From assembly GCA_900552525.1 (NCBI GenBank), contig UNSK01000025.1:1-29336 (forward strand): 29,336 bases of DNA. Reading direction: 5' to 3'. Below are positions 1 through 7,568 of the stretch, one piece after another. The position numbers were made by a program, and so were the translations under genes. Source of the stretch: Candidatus Gastranaerophilales bacterium. GTDB taxonomy: Bacteria; Cyanobacteriota; Vampirovibrionia; Gastranaerophilales; Gastranaerophilaceae. Below the pieces are notes generated by a model that ran no database searches, had not been told where the DNA came from, and saw only the letters and a list, made by a program, of their open reading frames with translations. How positions within the stretch are numbered: position 1 is the first letter of the stretch; every line of letters begins with the position of its first letter.

Positions 1-1040
1 CCGGCTTTTGTAGCTTCAACAATAGCTTCTAACACAGCCTTTGTACCTTCTGCAAACTTAGGATTTTCAAAAGCTCCTACAGGGCCGTTCATAAGAATTG
101 TCTTTGAAGATTTTAAAACATCAGCAAAAGCTTTTCTTGAGTCTGGGCCTGCGTCAACGCCTTCAAATCCATCAGGAATTTCATTTATTTTCACGAATTT
201 ATTAGTTCCATTACCGGAGAAATCATCTGTTACAAGAACGTCAGTAGCCATAACAAGCTTAACTCCTTTTTCAGCAGCTTTCTTTTCAATAGCCTTAGCT
301 GTTTCAATCTGGTCATCTTCACAAATAGAGTTGCCTATTTTACCGCCGTTAGCTTTTACAAATGTATAAGCCATACCGCCGCCTATTATCATGTTATCAA
401 CTTTATCAAGAAGGTTTTCTAAAACACCAATCTTAGAAGAAACTTTTGCACCGCCTACAACAGCTGTGAAAGGTCTTTCCGGATTATCAAGAGCCTGTGA
501 TAAGCATCTAATTTCTTTTTCCATCAATAATCCTGATACTGCCGGCTTAAGGATTTTTGCTAACTTTGCAGTTGAAGTATGGTTTCTGTGAGCAGCGCCG
601 AATGCATCATTTACATAGAAATCGCCTAATTTTGCAAGTTCTTCAGCAAAAGTCATGTCATCATCTTTTGCTTCTTCAGCCTTATAGTAACGAATGTTTT
701 CCAATAAAGCAATTTGACCGTCTGCAAGTTTTTCAACATAAGGTTTTGCTTCTTCTACAGAAGGAATGAACACAATTTCTTCACCAAAAACTTTTGACAT
801 GTATTTTGCAACAGGTGCAAGTGTAAATTCAGGGTTCTTTTCGCCTTTTGGTCTGCCGAGGTGAGCCATAAGAACAATTTTTGCACCCTTTTCTTTTAAA
901 TAATTAACTGTAGGAACGATAGCCTGAATACGGGTATCATCAGTTACATTTTTGTTTTCATCTAAAGGTACGTTGATATCAACTCTGACAAGAGCTGTTT
1001 TACCTTTGATGTCACCTAAATCTTTAATTGATTTTTTCAT
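1..1040 (-). CDS. pgk: Phosphoglycerate kinase, C-terminus cut off by window edge
   Basis: Catalyses 1,3-bisphosphoglycerate + ADP to 3-phosphoglycerate + ATP in glycolysis (cytosol). The ATG is the complement of 1038-1040, preceded by AGGAAAGAG. About 346 of the usual ~395-400 residues are visible. Family landmarks seen in translation: the N-terminal substrate-binding stretch RVDINVPLDE, the MAHLGRPKG loop, LLENIRYYK, the NDAFGAAHR motif, VVGGAKVSSKI, and ILMNGPVGAFE near the cut end. The nucleotide-binding C-terminal end lies beyond base 1. It diverges from the kinase-like gene at 1178. tpiA, another triose-phase enzyme, lies at the other end of the window. The identity is secure. Confidence 0.97.
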   Translation of the reverse strand, partial: MKKSIKDLGDIKGKTALVRVDINVPLDENKNVTDDTRIQAIVPTVNYLKEKGAKIVLMAHLGRPKGEKNPEFTLAPVAKYMSKVFGEEIVFIPSVEEAKPYVEKLADGQIALLENIRYYKAEEAKDDDMTFAEELAKLGDFYVNDAFGAAHRNHTSTAKLAKILKPAVSGLLMEKEIRCLSQALDNPERPFTAVVGGAKVSSKIGVLENLLDKVDNMIIGGGMAYTFVKANGGKIGNSICEDDQIETAKAIEKKAAEKGVKLVMATDVLVTDDFSGNGTNKFVKINEIPDGFEGVDAGPDSRKAFADVLKSSKTILMNGPVGAFENPKFAEGTKAVLEAIVEATKA

Positions 1041-1076
1041 TATCTCTTTCCTTTCTTATTTATCCCTTGCATGTTA

Positions 1077-1106
1077 ATTATAGTAAAAACATAAAAATTA
1101 GGTAAA
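1077..1106 (-). promoter_or_regulatory. Candidate pgk promoter
   Basis: On the minus strand, TTTACC (1101-1106) and TATAAT (1077-1082) are separated by 18 nt, about 37 nt upstream of the pgk ATG. The -10 is a perfect sigma-70 match and the -35 is partial. The surrounding 1041-1177 gap is very AT-rich and must also hold the promoter for the divergent gene at 1178, for which I see no clear match. Confidence 0.5.
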
Positions 1107-1177
1107 TTTTTTTTAAGTAACATGAGATTTTTTTAGCTGTTTACTATACAATGTTAAAATGAATTAAGGACGGATTT

Positions 1178-2014
1178 ATGGTGGAAACTTTCGAACTTAC
1201 AAATTATAATTTCTATTCCAGCCGCCTGGATATGGAACTTATCACAAACATTGTGGATACGCTTAAAGAAATTCTTGAAGAAGACAAAAAACAGGAGCAG
1301 CCTTTGTTCCTGAAAGTTGCGGACGACTTTATCATGAATATTGCACGCAAAGTTGTGCAGGAAAAGAAAAAAACTTTCCTAATTGGTATTACCGGTGAAA
1401 GCGCCTCCGGAAAAACTGTGTTTGTTGATAACACTATTGAAGCTGTTGTGAGAGATAAAAAAGAAGGGATTTATACTGTTATCCGGCAGGATGATTATTA
1501 CAAAGACACGTCAAAAGAGCTGCTTGAAGCAGGAAGCTATGATGCTTTGTTTAAAACAGGGTTCAGCTTTGATACTCCGGATGTAATAGATTTGCAGCTC
1601 ATGAGAAAACACCTGCTGGGTCTTAAACAGGGTGAAACAGTGGTTTCGCCGAAATATGATTTTGTAACATGCGTATCAGACCCTGATGGAGAGGTTAAGA
1701 CTCCTGCAAAGGTTGTATTAACAGAAGGTTTATACGTTCTAAATGAAGAAGTTCGAGATATTATGGATGTAAAAGTATATGTATTTACTCCTATTGACGT
1801 AATTAAAGAACGCTGGTACAAACGTGCAGTATCACGCGGGAAAACAGGAGAAGCAGCTGATTTACAGTTCAAGAATGTAAACGAAACTGCGCAGCAGTAC
1901 ATAAGACCGACATACCAGATTGCAGACTGTATAATTAATGGTATGGTTGACAAAGATTACATAAAAGTAATAACAGAAAAAATCATGGCAAGGCTTGCCG
2001 AGGTTTGTTGTTGA
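1178..2014 (+). CDS. udk: Uridine kinase-like P-loop kinase (PRK/URK family)
   Basis: A 278-residue protein of the phosphoribulokinase/uridine kinase fold. The Walker A motif GESASGKT is at residues 73-80, a DDYY motif at 105-108 and FDTPDVIDL at about 131-139 (compare the FDHPDAFD motif of uridine kinases). KYDF is at about 159 and the strand VVLTEGLYVL at about 179-188 precedes the lid region. These features suggest ATP-dependent phosphorylation of a nucleoside or sugar, probably uridine/cytidine salvage. The first ~65 residues are an extra helical, charged N-terminal part not found in the ~210-residue E. coli Udk, so the substrate is less certain than the fold. The ATG is preceded by AAGGA with 6-7 nt spacing. 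It starts a plus-strand run leading to queD and uppP. The symbol is provisional. Confidence 0.75.
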   Translation: MVETFELTNYNFYSSRLDMELITNIVDTLKEILEEDKKQEQPLFLKVADDFIMNIARKVVQEKKKTFLIGITGESASGKTVFVDNTIEAVVRDKKEGIYTVIRQDDYYKDTSKELLEAGSYDALFKTGFSFDTPDVIDLQLMRKHLLGLKQGETVVSPKYDFVTCVSDPDGEVKTPAKVVLTEGLYVLNEEVRDIMDVKVYVFTPIDVIKERWYKRAVSRGKTGEAADLQFKNVNETAQQYIRPTYQIADCIINGMVDKDYIKVITEKIMARLAEVCC

Positions 2015-2031
2015 TATAGAAAATTATTATT

Positions 2032-2062
2032 CCCTCTCCGACGGGGAGGGTTGGGGAGGGGG
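2032..2062 (+). promoter_or_regulatory. G-rich hairpin / G-quadruplex-type tract forming the queD ribosome-binding region
   Basis: CCCTCTCC (2032-2039) can pair with GGGGAGGG (2043-2050) over a 3-nt loop with one G-U pair. From 2043 to 2062 there are four G runs of 4, 3, 4 and 5 separated by 1, 2 and 1 nt, a textbook intramolecular G-quadruplex pattern. The last G run lies 5 nt before the TTG start of queD and is its only Shine-Dalgarno-like sequence. The tract stands out sharply from the AT-rich surroundings. The two folds are mutually exclusive, so a translational control role is possible but is inference. It may alternatively be a remnant of a dispersed intergenic repeat. Confidence 0.55.
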
Positions 2063-2067
2063 TTAAC

Positions 2068-2427
2068 TTGTTCGAGCTCAAAGCACAAATGTATTTTTCG
2101 GCAGCACATCATCTGTTAAATTATGAAGGAGAATGTGAGCACCAGCATGGACATAACTGGCTGGTTGAAGCTTATGTTAAAGGAGAAAATCTGGATAAAA
2201 GTAATATTCTTGTAGATTATAAAGTCTTAAAACGTGAAATGAAAGCGGTTTTAGATTTACTGGATCACAAGGATATTAACGAACTTCCTGAATTTAAAGG
2301 TGAAAGTCCTTCAAGCGAGATGATTTCTATGTTTATTTATAATAAACTTAAAGAGAAAATTGTTCAGGTTTCTAAGGTTTCTGTATGGGAAACAGCAACT
2401 TCTTGCGCAAGTTACTATGAGGAATAG
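2068..2427 (+). CDS. queD: 6-carboxy-5,6,7,8-tetrahydropterin synthase (QueD/PTPS family)
   Basis: Converts 7,8-dihydroneopterin triphosphate to 6-carboxytetrahydropterin, the second step of the 7-deazaguanine (preQ0/queuosine) pathway. At 119 residues it has normal QueD length. The zinc-binding histidines are visible at H14/H15 and in the HGH of CEHQHGH (H27, H29). Cys23 is the likely catalytic cysteine, and the conserved Glu lies in VSVWETATS near residue 108. The start is TTG at 2068, which keeps the family N-terminus FELKAQMYFSAAHHL intact and sits after a GGGGAGGGGG tract. The ATG at 2089 would cut off the first beta strand. No other queuosine genes are in the window. It is followed 19 nt later by uppP. 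Confidence 0.93.
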   Translation: MFELKAQMYFSAAHHLLNYEGECEHQHGHNWLVEAYVKGENLDKSNILVDYKVLKREMKAVLDLLDHKDINELPEFKGESPSSEMISMFIYNKLKEKIVQVSKVSVWETATSCASYYEE

Positions 2428-2446
2428 GTTTAGTAGGATATAAAAA

Positions 2447-3289
2447 ATGGATATCGTACAATCAATATTAATGGGAATAGTGCAGGGACTGAGCGAATTT
2501 TTACCAATTTCAAGTTCAGCTCATCTTGTATTTACCTCAAATTTCTACAAGGTCTTTAAGGGAATAGAATTGGTGCACGAATCTAATCAGGAAATTTTTC
2601 TTGATATTATGCTGCATTTAGGTACATTGATTGCCGTTTTAATATTTTTTAGAAAAGAAATTTTTGAAATCCTCAAGGCTTTGTACACAGGTTTAAAAAC
2701 AAAAAACTACACATCAAGAGAGTTCAAAATTGGTATCTATATCATACTTGGTACGATAATCACAGTACTAATAGCATTTCCTCTAAACGAAGTTGCCGGA
2801 AGCCTTGTGTTTAAGCCTGCATTTGTAGGTCTTTTACTTATATTTACCGGTATTCTGCTTCTTTTCAGCGAAGCATGGTCAAAAAAGCTTACAGAGAAAA
2901 AAGAGATTACATTAAAAAGCTCTATTTTAATAGCAATTGCTCAGGGTTTAGCAGCAATTCCCGGCTTTTCACGTTCTGGATTAACTATTGCAACGGGACT
3001 TTTAAGCGGTTCTGACAGAACAACCTCTGCAAGATACTCTTTTCTCTTGAGTATACCGATAATCCTTGGAGCTTCAATGTTTTACCCTCTTATTAAGCTT
3101 GATTTTCATGAAGTTATTACATATAATTGGACAGCTATATTAGCCGGAACAATTGTTTCTGGAGTAGTAGGATATGTTTGTATAAAATACTTTTTAAAAT
3201 TTGTATCAAAATTCTCTCTCGGAATTTTTGGCTACTACTGTCTGATTATGGGGATTATAACCGCTGTATTTTTCACACTGTGTCAATAA
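2447..3289 (+). CDS. uppP: Undecaprenyl-diphosphatase (UppP/BacA)
   Basis: Integral membrane phosphatase that dephosphorylates undecaprenyl diphosphate, recycling the lipid carrier for peptidoglycan and surface polysaccharides; overexpression in other bacteria gives bacitracin resistance. At 280 residues it is close to the ~270 of E. coli. Signature motif 1, SEFLPISSSAHLV, is at residues 16-28 (Glu17 and His26 being the active-site type residues). Signature 2, GFSRSGLTIATG, is at about 173-184 and holds the catalytic Arg. Multiple hydrophobic helices span the protein. The ATG is preceded by AGTAGGA. It is likely cotranscribed with queD. The identity is secure. Confidence 0.95.
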   Translation: MDIVQSILMGIVQGLSEFLPISSSAHLVFTSNFYKVFKGIELVHESNQEIFLDIMLHLGTLIAVLIFFRKEIFEILKALYTGLKTKNYTSREFKIGIYIILGTIITVLIAFPLNEVAGSLVFKPAFVGLLLIFTGILLLFSEAWSKKLTEKKEITLKSSILIAIAQGLAAIPGFSRSGLTIATGLLSGSDRTTSARYSFLLSIPIILGASMFYPLIKLDFHEVITYNWTAILAGTIVSGVVGYVCIKYFLKFVSKFSLGIFGYYCLIMGIITAVFFTLCQ

Positions 3290-3302
3290 TTTTAGTAGTT
3301 TG

Positions 3303-3360
3303 TTCCAAAGGGCTTCTTGGAATGGATAATATAAGTTAGTAGTTAGATGGGATGAAGCCC
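3303..3360 (+). promoter_or_regulatory. Possible H-type pseudoknot in the deoC leader
   Basis: TTCCAA (3303-3308) and TTGGAA (3317-3322) form a perfect 6-bp stem. Seven of the eight loop bases, GGGCTTC (3310-3316), are exactly complementary to GAAGCCC at 3354-3360. The downstream strand ends 17 nt before the deoC ATG. This is a loop-to-3' pairing seen directly in sequence; that it folds or regulates anything is inference. It does not match a riboswitch class I recognise. Confidence 0.4.
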
Positions 3361-3377
3361 GCCCAAATGGTGTAAAA

Positions 3378-4034
3378 ATGGAATTGAATAAATATATTGA
3401 ACATACACTTTTAAAACAGGATGCAACACGGGAAGACTTAGAAAAACTTCTTAAAGAAGCTTGTGAATACAGCTTTTTAGGTGTCTGCGTCAACCCTTGC
3501 AATGTAAAACTTGCAAAGCAGTTTCTTAAAGAAACCGGCTACAATGAGGTTAAAGTTGTTACTGTTGTAGGTTTTCCACTCGGACAAACGACAACTGAAA
3601 ATAAAGTTTTAGAAACCGTTGATGCAATAAAAAACGGGGCTGATGAAATTGATATGGTTATAAATGCAGGAAGGCTCAAAGACAAGGATTACAACTACAT
3701 TGTTGATGAAATTTCTAAAATAAAGGCTTTTTGTCAGGGAAGAAATTTAAAAGTTATACTTGAAACAGACCTTTTGACAAAAGATGAAATTAAAAAGGCA
3801 TGCGAACTTTGTATACAAGGCGGAGCTGATTTTGTTAAGACATCAACCGGATTTGTGAAAAACGGAGTGGGTGCAAAAGAAGAAGACGTCAAATTGATGT
3901 ACGAAACTGTTAAAGATGCAGGACTTAAGGTAAAAGCCTCCGGCGGAATAAGAGATAAAGAAGCCGCAATAAAAATGATTGAAGCAGGTGCTTCAAGACT
4001 AGGAACAAGCTCAGGTGCTAAAATTTGCTCTTAG
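3378..4034 (+). CDS. deoC: Deoxyribose-phosphate aldolase
   Basis: Cleaves 2-deoxy-D-ribose 5-phosphate to glyceraldehyde 3-phosphate and acetaldehyde, letting deoxynucleoside carbon enter glycolysis (cytosol). 218 residues, normal for the short bacterial DeoC class. The Schiff-base lysine is K154 in DFVKTSTGF. The assisting Asp (D92) is in DEIDMVINAG and the second lysine, K186, is in LKVKASGGIR; the phosphate-binding end reads ASRLGTSSG. The ATG at 3378 has only a weak SD (GGTG). The 88-nt leader after uppP holds a possible pseudoknot, so expression may be partly separate from uppP. The product feeds the same triose pool as tpiA/pgk. Confidence 0.96.
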   Translation: MELNKYIEHTLLKQDATREDLEKLLKEACEYSFLGVCVNPCNVKLAKQFLKETGYNEVKVVTVVGFPLGQTTTENKVLETVDAIKNGADEIDMVINAGRLKDKDYNYIVDEISKIKAFCQGRNLKVILETDLLTKDEIKKACELCIQGGADFVKTSTGFVKNGVGAKEEDVKLMYETVKDAGLKVKASGGIRDKEAAIKMIEAGASRLGTSSGAKICS

Positions 4035-4132
4035 CACTAGGTATAAAGTATAAGATTAATTCAATAATAAGTTTAATGTAATGATGAAGGGTTGCTTTTA
4101 TCATAATAAAGAATCCTCATCGCTCAAACTTT

Positions 4133-4160
4133 CCTCTCTTTTTACAAGAGAGGTTTCTTT
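4133..4160 (+). terminator. Hairpin with T-rich tail after deoC
   Basis: CCTCTC (4133-4138) pairs with GAGAGG (4148-4153) and is followed by TTTCTTT. The stem is only 6 bp with a 9-nt loop, so termination would be weak. It lies before the radical SAM start chosen at 4177. It argues against the 32-codon upstream extension that an open frame from 4081 would give, because that extension would run through this hairpin. Confidence 0.4.
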
Positions 4161-4176
4161 ATGTTATAACTTATAT

Positions 4177-5244
4177 ATGAATTATTCAAAGTTATTTGAT
4201 TTTGCGCGGGATTTTTATACATCACTTTCTTACAATGATAAGTACGGCAGAGCAAAAATTCCTTTCAGATATTTTTTAGAGCTTACATACCATTGTAATC
4301 TTGCCTGCCCTTATTGTTATGTAGGAAAAGAACGCAATAAAAAAGAACTTACGACTGATGAATGGAAAAAAGTAATAAATCAGCTTCCTTTCTACTCAAT
4401 AGCGACTCTTGTCGGAGGAGAACCGCTTATAAGAAAAGATTTTATTGATATTCTGGCTTACACCTCAAAAAAAATCTGGAACAAAGTTCATGTTGTTTCA
4501 AACGGAATATTGATTAATGATGAAATCATTAAGGCTTTTATCAAATATAAACTTCTTATGCTTTCTGTTTCTCTTGACGGTTACGGAGAAAATCACGATA
4601 AGAACAGAGGCAAAGAAGGTATTTTTGACATTATTATATCAAACCTTGAGAACCTTAAATCACAAAAACCAAACCAGATGGTTGATATCAAAACAATTGT
4701 ACTTGAGAACAACCTTGATGATTTAGTTAAGCTGTACAAACTTTGTGAAAAAATGGGATTTGAATTTCTGTCAATTTCGTTTTTGAGGAATAACAACTGG
4801 AAACAAAGTTCAATACTTCAAGAATGTTTCATTCCTGAATATAATGCAAATTATCCGATAGAACAATATTTTGATATGGCTCATTTTAAAGAAGTTTACA
4901 GGGAGATCGAAAGCCTCAAAGGAAAGACAAAGCTCAGATTTTCACCGAAATTTGAATACAGCAAAAATCCGCTTGAATCAATTGAAAAGTTTTTCAATTT
5001 GCCTTCAGAAACGCCTGTACAAAAAATTTACAAGCCTTGCACATTTCCGTACAATAACATGTTTATAAATCCTGAGGGGTTTGTTTATCCATGCCTGTCA
5101 CAGAAAATTGGAAATGTAAAGGATAAAAGCTTGAAAGAACTTTTTAATGCTCCGCAATACTGCTGCTTCAGGAAGAACCTTAAAGCAAACGGCGGAACCT
5201 TCGGCGCGTGTCAACTTTGCTGTGAATTAACACCGGAATTTTAA
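4177..5244 (+). CDS. Radical SAM protein with C-terminal SPASM-like cysteine cluster
   Basis: About 355 residues. The radical SAM [4Fe-4S] motif CNLACPYC gives C40, C44 and C47; GGEP at about 76-79 contributes to SAM binding. The C-terminal 70 residues hold a SPASM/Twitch-like auxiliary cluster region: Cys in PCTFPYNN, FINPEGFVYPC, then YCC and GACQLCCEL. Members of this group mature ribosomal peptides, activate sulfatases or modify cofactors; none of these can be assigned here. No short precursor-peptide ORF or peptidase was seen beside it. The start at 4177 gives the family-like N-terminus and avoids a hairpin; an in-frame ATG at 4081 has no SD. No clear SD precedes 4177 either, so the start is the weakest part of this call. 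Confidence 0.8.
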   Translation: MNYSKLFDFARDFYTSLSYNDKYGRAKIPFRYFLELTYHCNLACPYCYVGKERNKKELTTDEWKKVINQLPFYSIATLVGGEPLIRKDFIDILAYTSKKIWNKVHVVSNGILINDEIIKAFIKYKLLMLSVSLDGYGENHDKNRGKEGIFDIIISNLENLKSQKPNQMVDIKTIVLENNLDDLVKLYKLCEKMGFEFLSISFLRNNNWKQSSILQECFIPEYNANYPIEQYFDMAHFKEVYREIESLKGKTKLRFSPKFEYSKNPLESIEKFFNLPSETPVQKIYKPCTFPYNNMFINPEGFVYPCLSQKIGNVKDKSLKELFNAPQYCCFRKNLKANGGTFGACQLCCELTPEF

Positions 5245-5279
5245 ATTTTCTTAACAAACATGGCAATTTTTTATGCAGA

Positions 5280-5303
5280 CCTAACTTTATATATATAGTT
5301 AGG
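5280..5303. promoter_or_regulatory. 24-bp near-perfect palindrome
   Basis: CCTAACT (5280-5286) and AGTTAGG (5297-5303) flank an AT core. All 12 base pairs match except one symmetric T-T position. It lies 23 nt upstream of the GTG start of the 710-residue gene and has no T tract, so it looks more like an operator or leader hairpin than a terminator. A further GTTAG overlaps its right end. Confidence 0.45.
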
Positions 5304-5325
5304 TTAGTTGTAAAAAGGTTTAATT

Positions 5326-7458
5326 GTGACACAAATTAATTCAAATATTAATATACAAAACTTTGCAGGACAGCAGCAGAAACAGCAGCCGACTGTCCGC
5401 ATACCTAACTATTACTATGTTCCGGATACATATTCCCCGCAGAGTGTAAAAGAAGTTGTAAAAGAAAATCCGTTCTATGATATGTTTCTTAAACCTTTTG
5501 TAGAACATCCTGTTGCTGTACTTGCGACCTGGCTTGGACTTGGAGTTGGTTTGGATGCATATTCTACTGCGTGCAGCGGAAAATACGAAGACAGCCTTGT
5601 TAAAAAAGCAGCAAATTTCGGGGATAATATCCAAAATTCAAAAATTATCCAGAATAAACCGGTTCAAACAGTATTAAAAGGTTTCGGCACTGTTGGAAAT
5701 GCCGGTAAAAAAGCTGTTCAAAACAGTGCAATTTTGCGTGCAATGAAAGAAACACCAACAATGCCGGAATGGTCTACTGTTAAAACTCAAATGTTTAATC
5801 AAAAACAAGAAGTTGTACAGGATTTTATAAGAATAACTGAAGCTTTGAAATTAGATTCAGCAGAAGCTCCGAGCTTAAAGAATATCGGGCTTAATGACCG
5901 TGAAATTACAATGTTGAAAAAGACATTTAATGTTCAAAAAATCTCACAGATACCTGAAACAGATGCTGTAAATCAAGTTTTATTAGACCGTTTAGGGAAA
6001 ACTCCGGAAGAGATAAAAAAAATTCAGGGAATGGGGGCTGCATCCACAAAAGCTGTTAAAACAGAAATTCTTAAAGAAATGGGCTTAGACACAGAAAAAC
6101 TTAAGCTTATCAAGGATGATGTTTACGGAAAATACATCAATGATGTAAAAACTGCAGCCGGTAAGGTCAAAGGTAAAGTAAAAATGGGCGCAGGCCATTA
6201 CAGCTGGATGGGGCCTCTTACTAAACCTTTTGAAAGAACTGTAGGATGCGATGAAATCTTTAACAAGCTTCACAGTATGTCAGATGGAGCAAAAACCGGA
6301 ACCGGAAGATTTATGTCTAAGGCCATGCAGATGATACACCGCGGATTAACATTCGGAGGCGGTAAGCTGGGGGCATTAATATTTATTGCGCCTCTGCTGG
6401 TTGAACTTGGCATAAATGTTAAAAAAGCTGATAAAGACCAGAAAATAGGTACAGCAGCAAACGGTTTCGTTGATAATATTTCGTGGGTATTTACATTCCC
6501 TCTTGCATTAAGAATGATGCACTCAATCGGCGGTATTAAAAATGCCGGAATGGGAAAAGAAAAGGTTGAACAATACAGAAAACTGGTAGAAGATTTTAAT
6601 AAACGTGTTGAACCTACTATACTTAAAGATGGTATTAAGGTTCCAAACCCGAATACATTCAAAACAAAACATGAATACGATGTTGCAAGAAGTGTCGTAG
6701 AAAAACAATTAAAAGAATTAAGGACTGTAAAAGGTCAAAACATATTTACAAGAGGTCTGCGCAAACTTGCAGGCTGCATAACACCTGATTTGTGCAGACT
6801 AAACAGTTACAGAAACTCAAACTTTGCAGCCAATACTGCACGCAAAGTTCCTGCTTTCTTTAGAAACGCAGCAGGTATCCCTATAAGATTCGGCATTTGG
6901 GGGCTGATTTCAATGGGCGTTCTAAGTGCTGCATTAACAAAATGCACAACCGCAATATTCGGCAAATCTTATGACGCGATGAAACAGGATGAAAGAAAAG
7001 CTGATAAGAAAAAACAGCAAAAATTCCTGAAAGACGATTTAAACCAGAGATTGTATGATGCACAAAAAGCAAAACAGTTCGGCAGACAGCCGGCAGTCGC
7101 TGCACAGCCTCCGGTCCAAAATATAATGACAACAAAGGGTACAAGTCCATACAGCAGTCAAATTCCAACACCGGAAACCAATGTTGATAACTATACCTAT
7201 ATTCCGTCGCAGCAAAATATAATTCCGCACACAATCAAGAATAATAATGTGGATACATATACCTACATCCCGTCACAGGAATGCATAATTAAATCCGACA
7301 AAGTAAACGAAGCTCAGAGAAAATATATTCCATCTCAGGCAGCTGCAAATATACAAAAAACTTTTGATAACTCTGGTCTGCAATCCGCATTGGACAGAGC
7401 TCAAAAAGCAGAAGATAAAGCTTTAAGAGTGCTTGCCGGAAACTTTGAAGGTTTGTAA
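5326..7458 (+). CDS. Large unknown protein with C-terminal YIPSQ repeats
   Basis: 710 residues; no enzyme motif recognised. The GTG start at 5326 follows AAAAGG by about 8 nt. The N-terminus is polar and glutamine-rich with no cleavable signal peptide. Hydrophobic stretches that could be membrane segments are HPVAVLATWLGLGVGLDA (about 61-78), GALIFIAPLLVELGI (about 352-366), a less hydrophobic stretch near 385, and GIWGLISMGVLSAAL (about 523-537). Between them it is lysine-rich and helical. The last ~110 residues are disordered-looking and hold three copies of (T)YIPSQ near residues 625, 647 and 667. A long C-terminal Lys/Gln charged segment precedes them. It stands between the radical SAM gene and motA. 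The style is typical of lineage-specific proteins in gut Melainabacteria (recollection, not search). Function unknown. Confidence 0.85.
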   Translation: MTQINSNINIQNFAGQQQKQQPTVRIPNYYYVPDTYSPQSVKEVVKENPFYDMFLKPFVEHPVAVLATWLGLGVGLDAYSTACSGKYEDSLVKKAANFGDNIQNSKIIQNKPVQTVLKGFGTVGNAGKKAVQNSAILRAMKETPTMPEWSTVKTQMFNQKQEVVQDFIRITEALKLDSAEAPSLKNIGLNDREITMLKKTFNVQKISQIPETDAVNQVLLDRLGKTPEEIKKIQGMGAASTKAVKTEILKEMGLDTEKLKLIKDDVYGKYINDVKTAAGKVKGKVKMGAGHYSWMGPLTKPFERTVGCDEIFNKLHSMSDGAKTGTGRFMSKAMQMIHRGLTFGGGKLGALIFIAPLLVELGINVKKADKDQKIGTAANGFVDNISWVFTFPLALRMMHSIGGIKNAGMGKEKVEQYRKLVEDFNKRVEPTILKDGIKVPNPNTFKTKHEYDVARSVVEKQLKELRTVKGQNIFTRGLRKLAGCITPDLCRLNSYRNSNFAANTARKVPAFFRNAAGIPIRFGIWGLISMGVLSAALTKCTTAIFGKSYDAMKQDERKADKKKQQKFLKDDLNQRLYDAQKAKQFGRQPAVAAQPPVQNIMTTKGTSPYSSQIPTPETNVDNYTYIPSQQNIIPHTIKNNNVDTYTYIPSQECIIKSDKVNEAQRKYIPSQAAANIQKTFDNSGLQSALDRAQKAEDKALRVLAGNFEGL

Positions 7459-7568
7459 TACAGGTTATAATCTGTCCTAAAGTATACAAAACTACTATAT
7501 TTAAAGGATTTCAAACACATGAAATTATAGTTTAATATATTTAGAATAGTATACAATTGGAGATAATT

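Noticed and set aside
4081..4176. In-frame N-terminal extension of the radical SAM protein, or a separate precursor peptide
   Set aside because: It has no SD and runs through a hairpin. It is in frame with no stop before 4177, so it is not a separate peptide. The family-like N-terminus begins at 4177.
7481..7556. Direct repeat AGTATACAA (7481 and 7548) before motA
   Set aside because: Nine bases in an AT-rich spacer; chance is likely and there is no further symmetry.
7557..7568. TTG start for MotA
   Set aside because: This would place the SD GGAG inside the coding region; ATG 7569 is correctly spaced.
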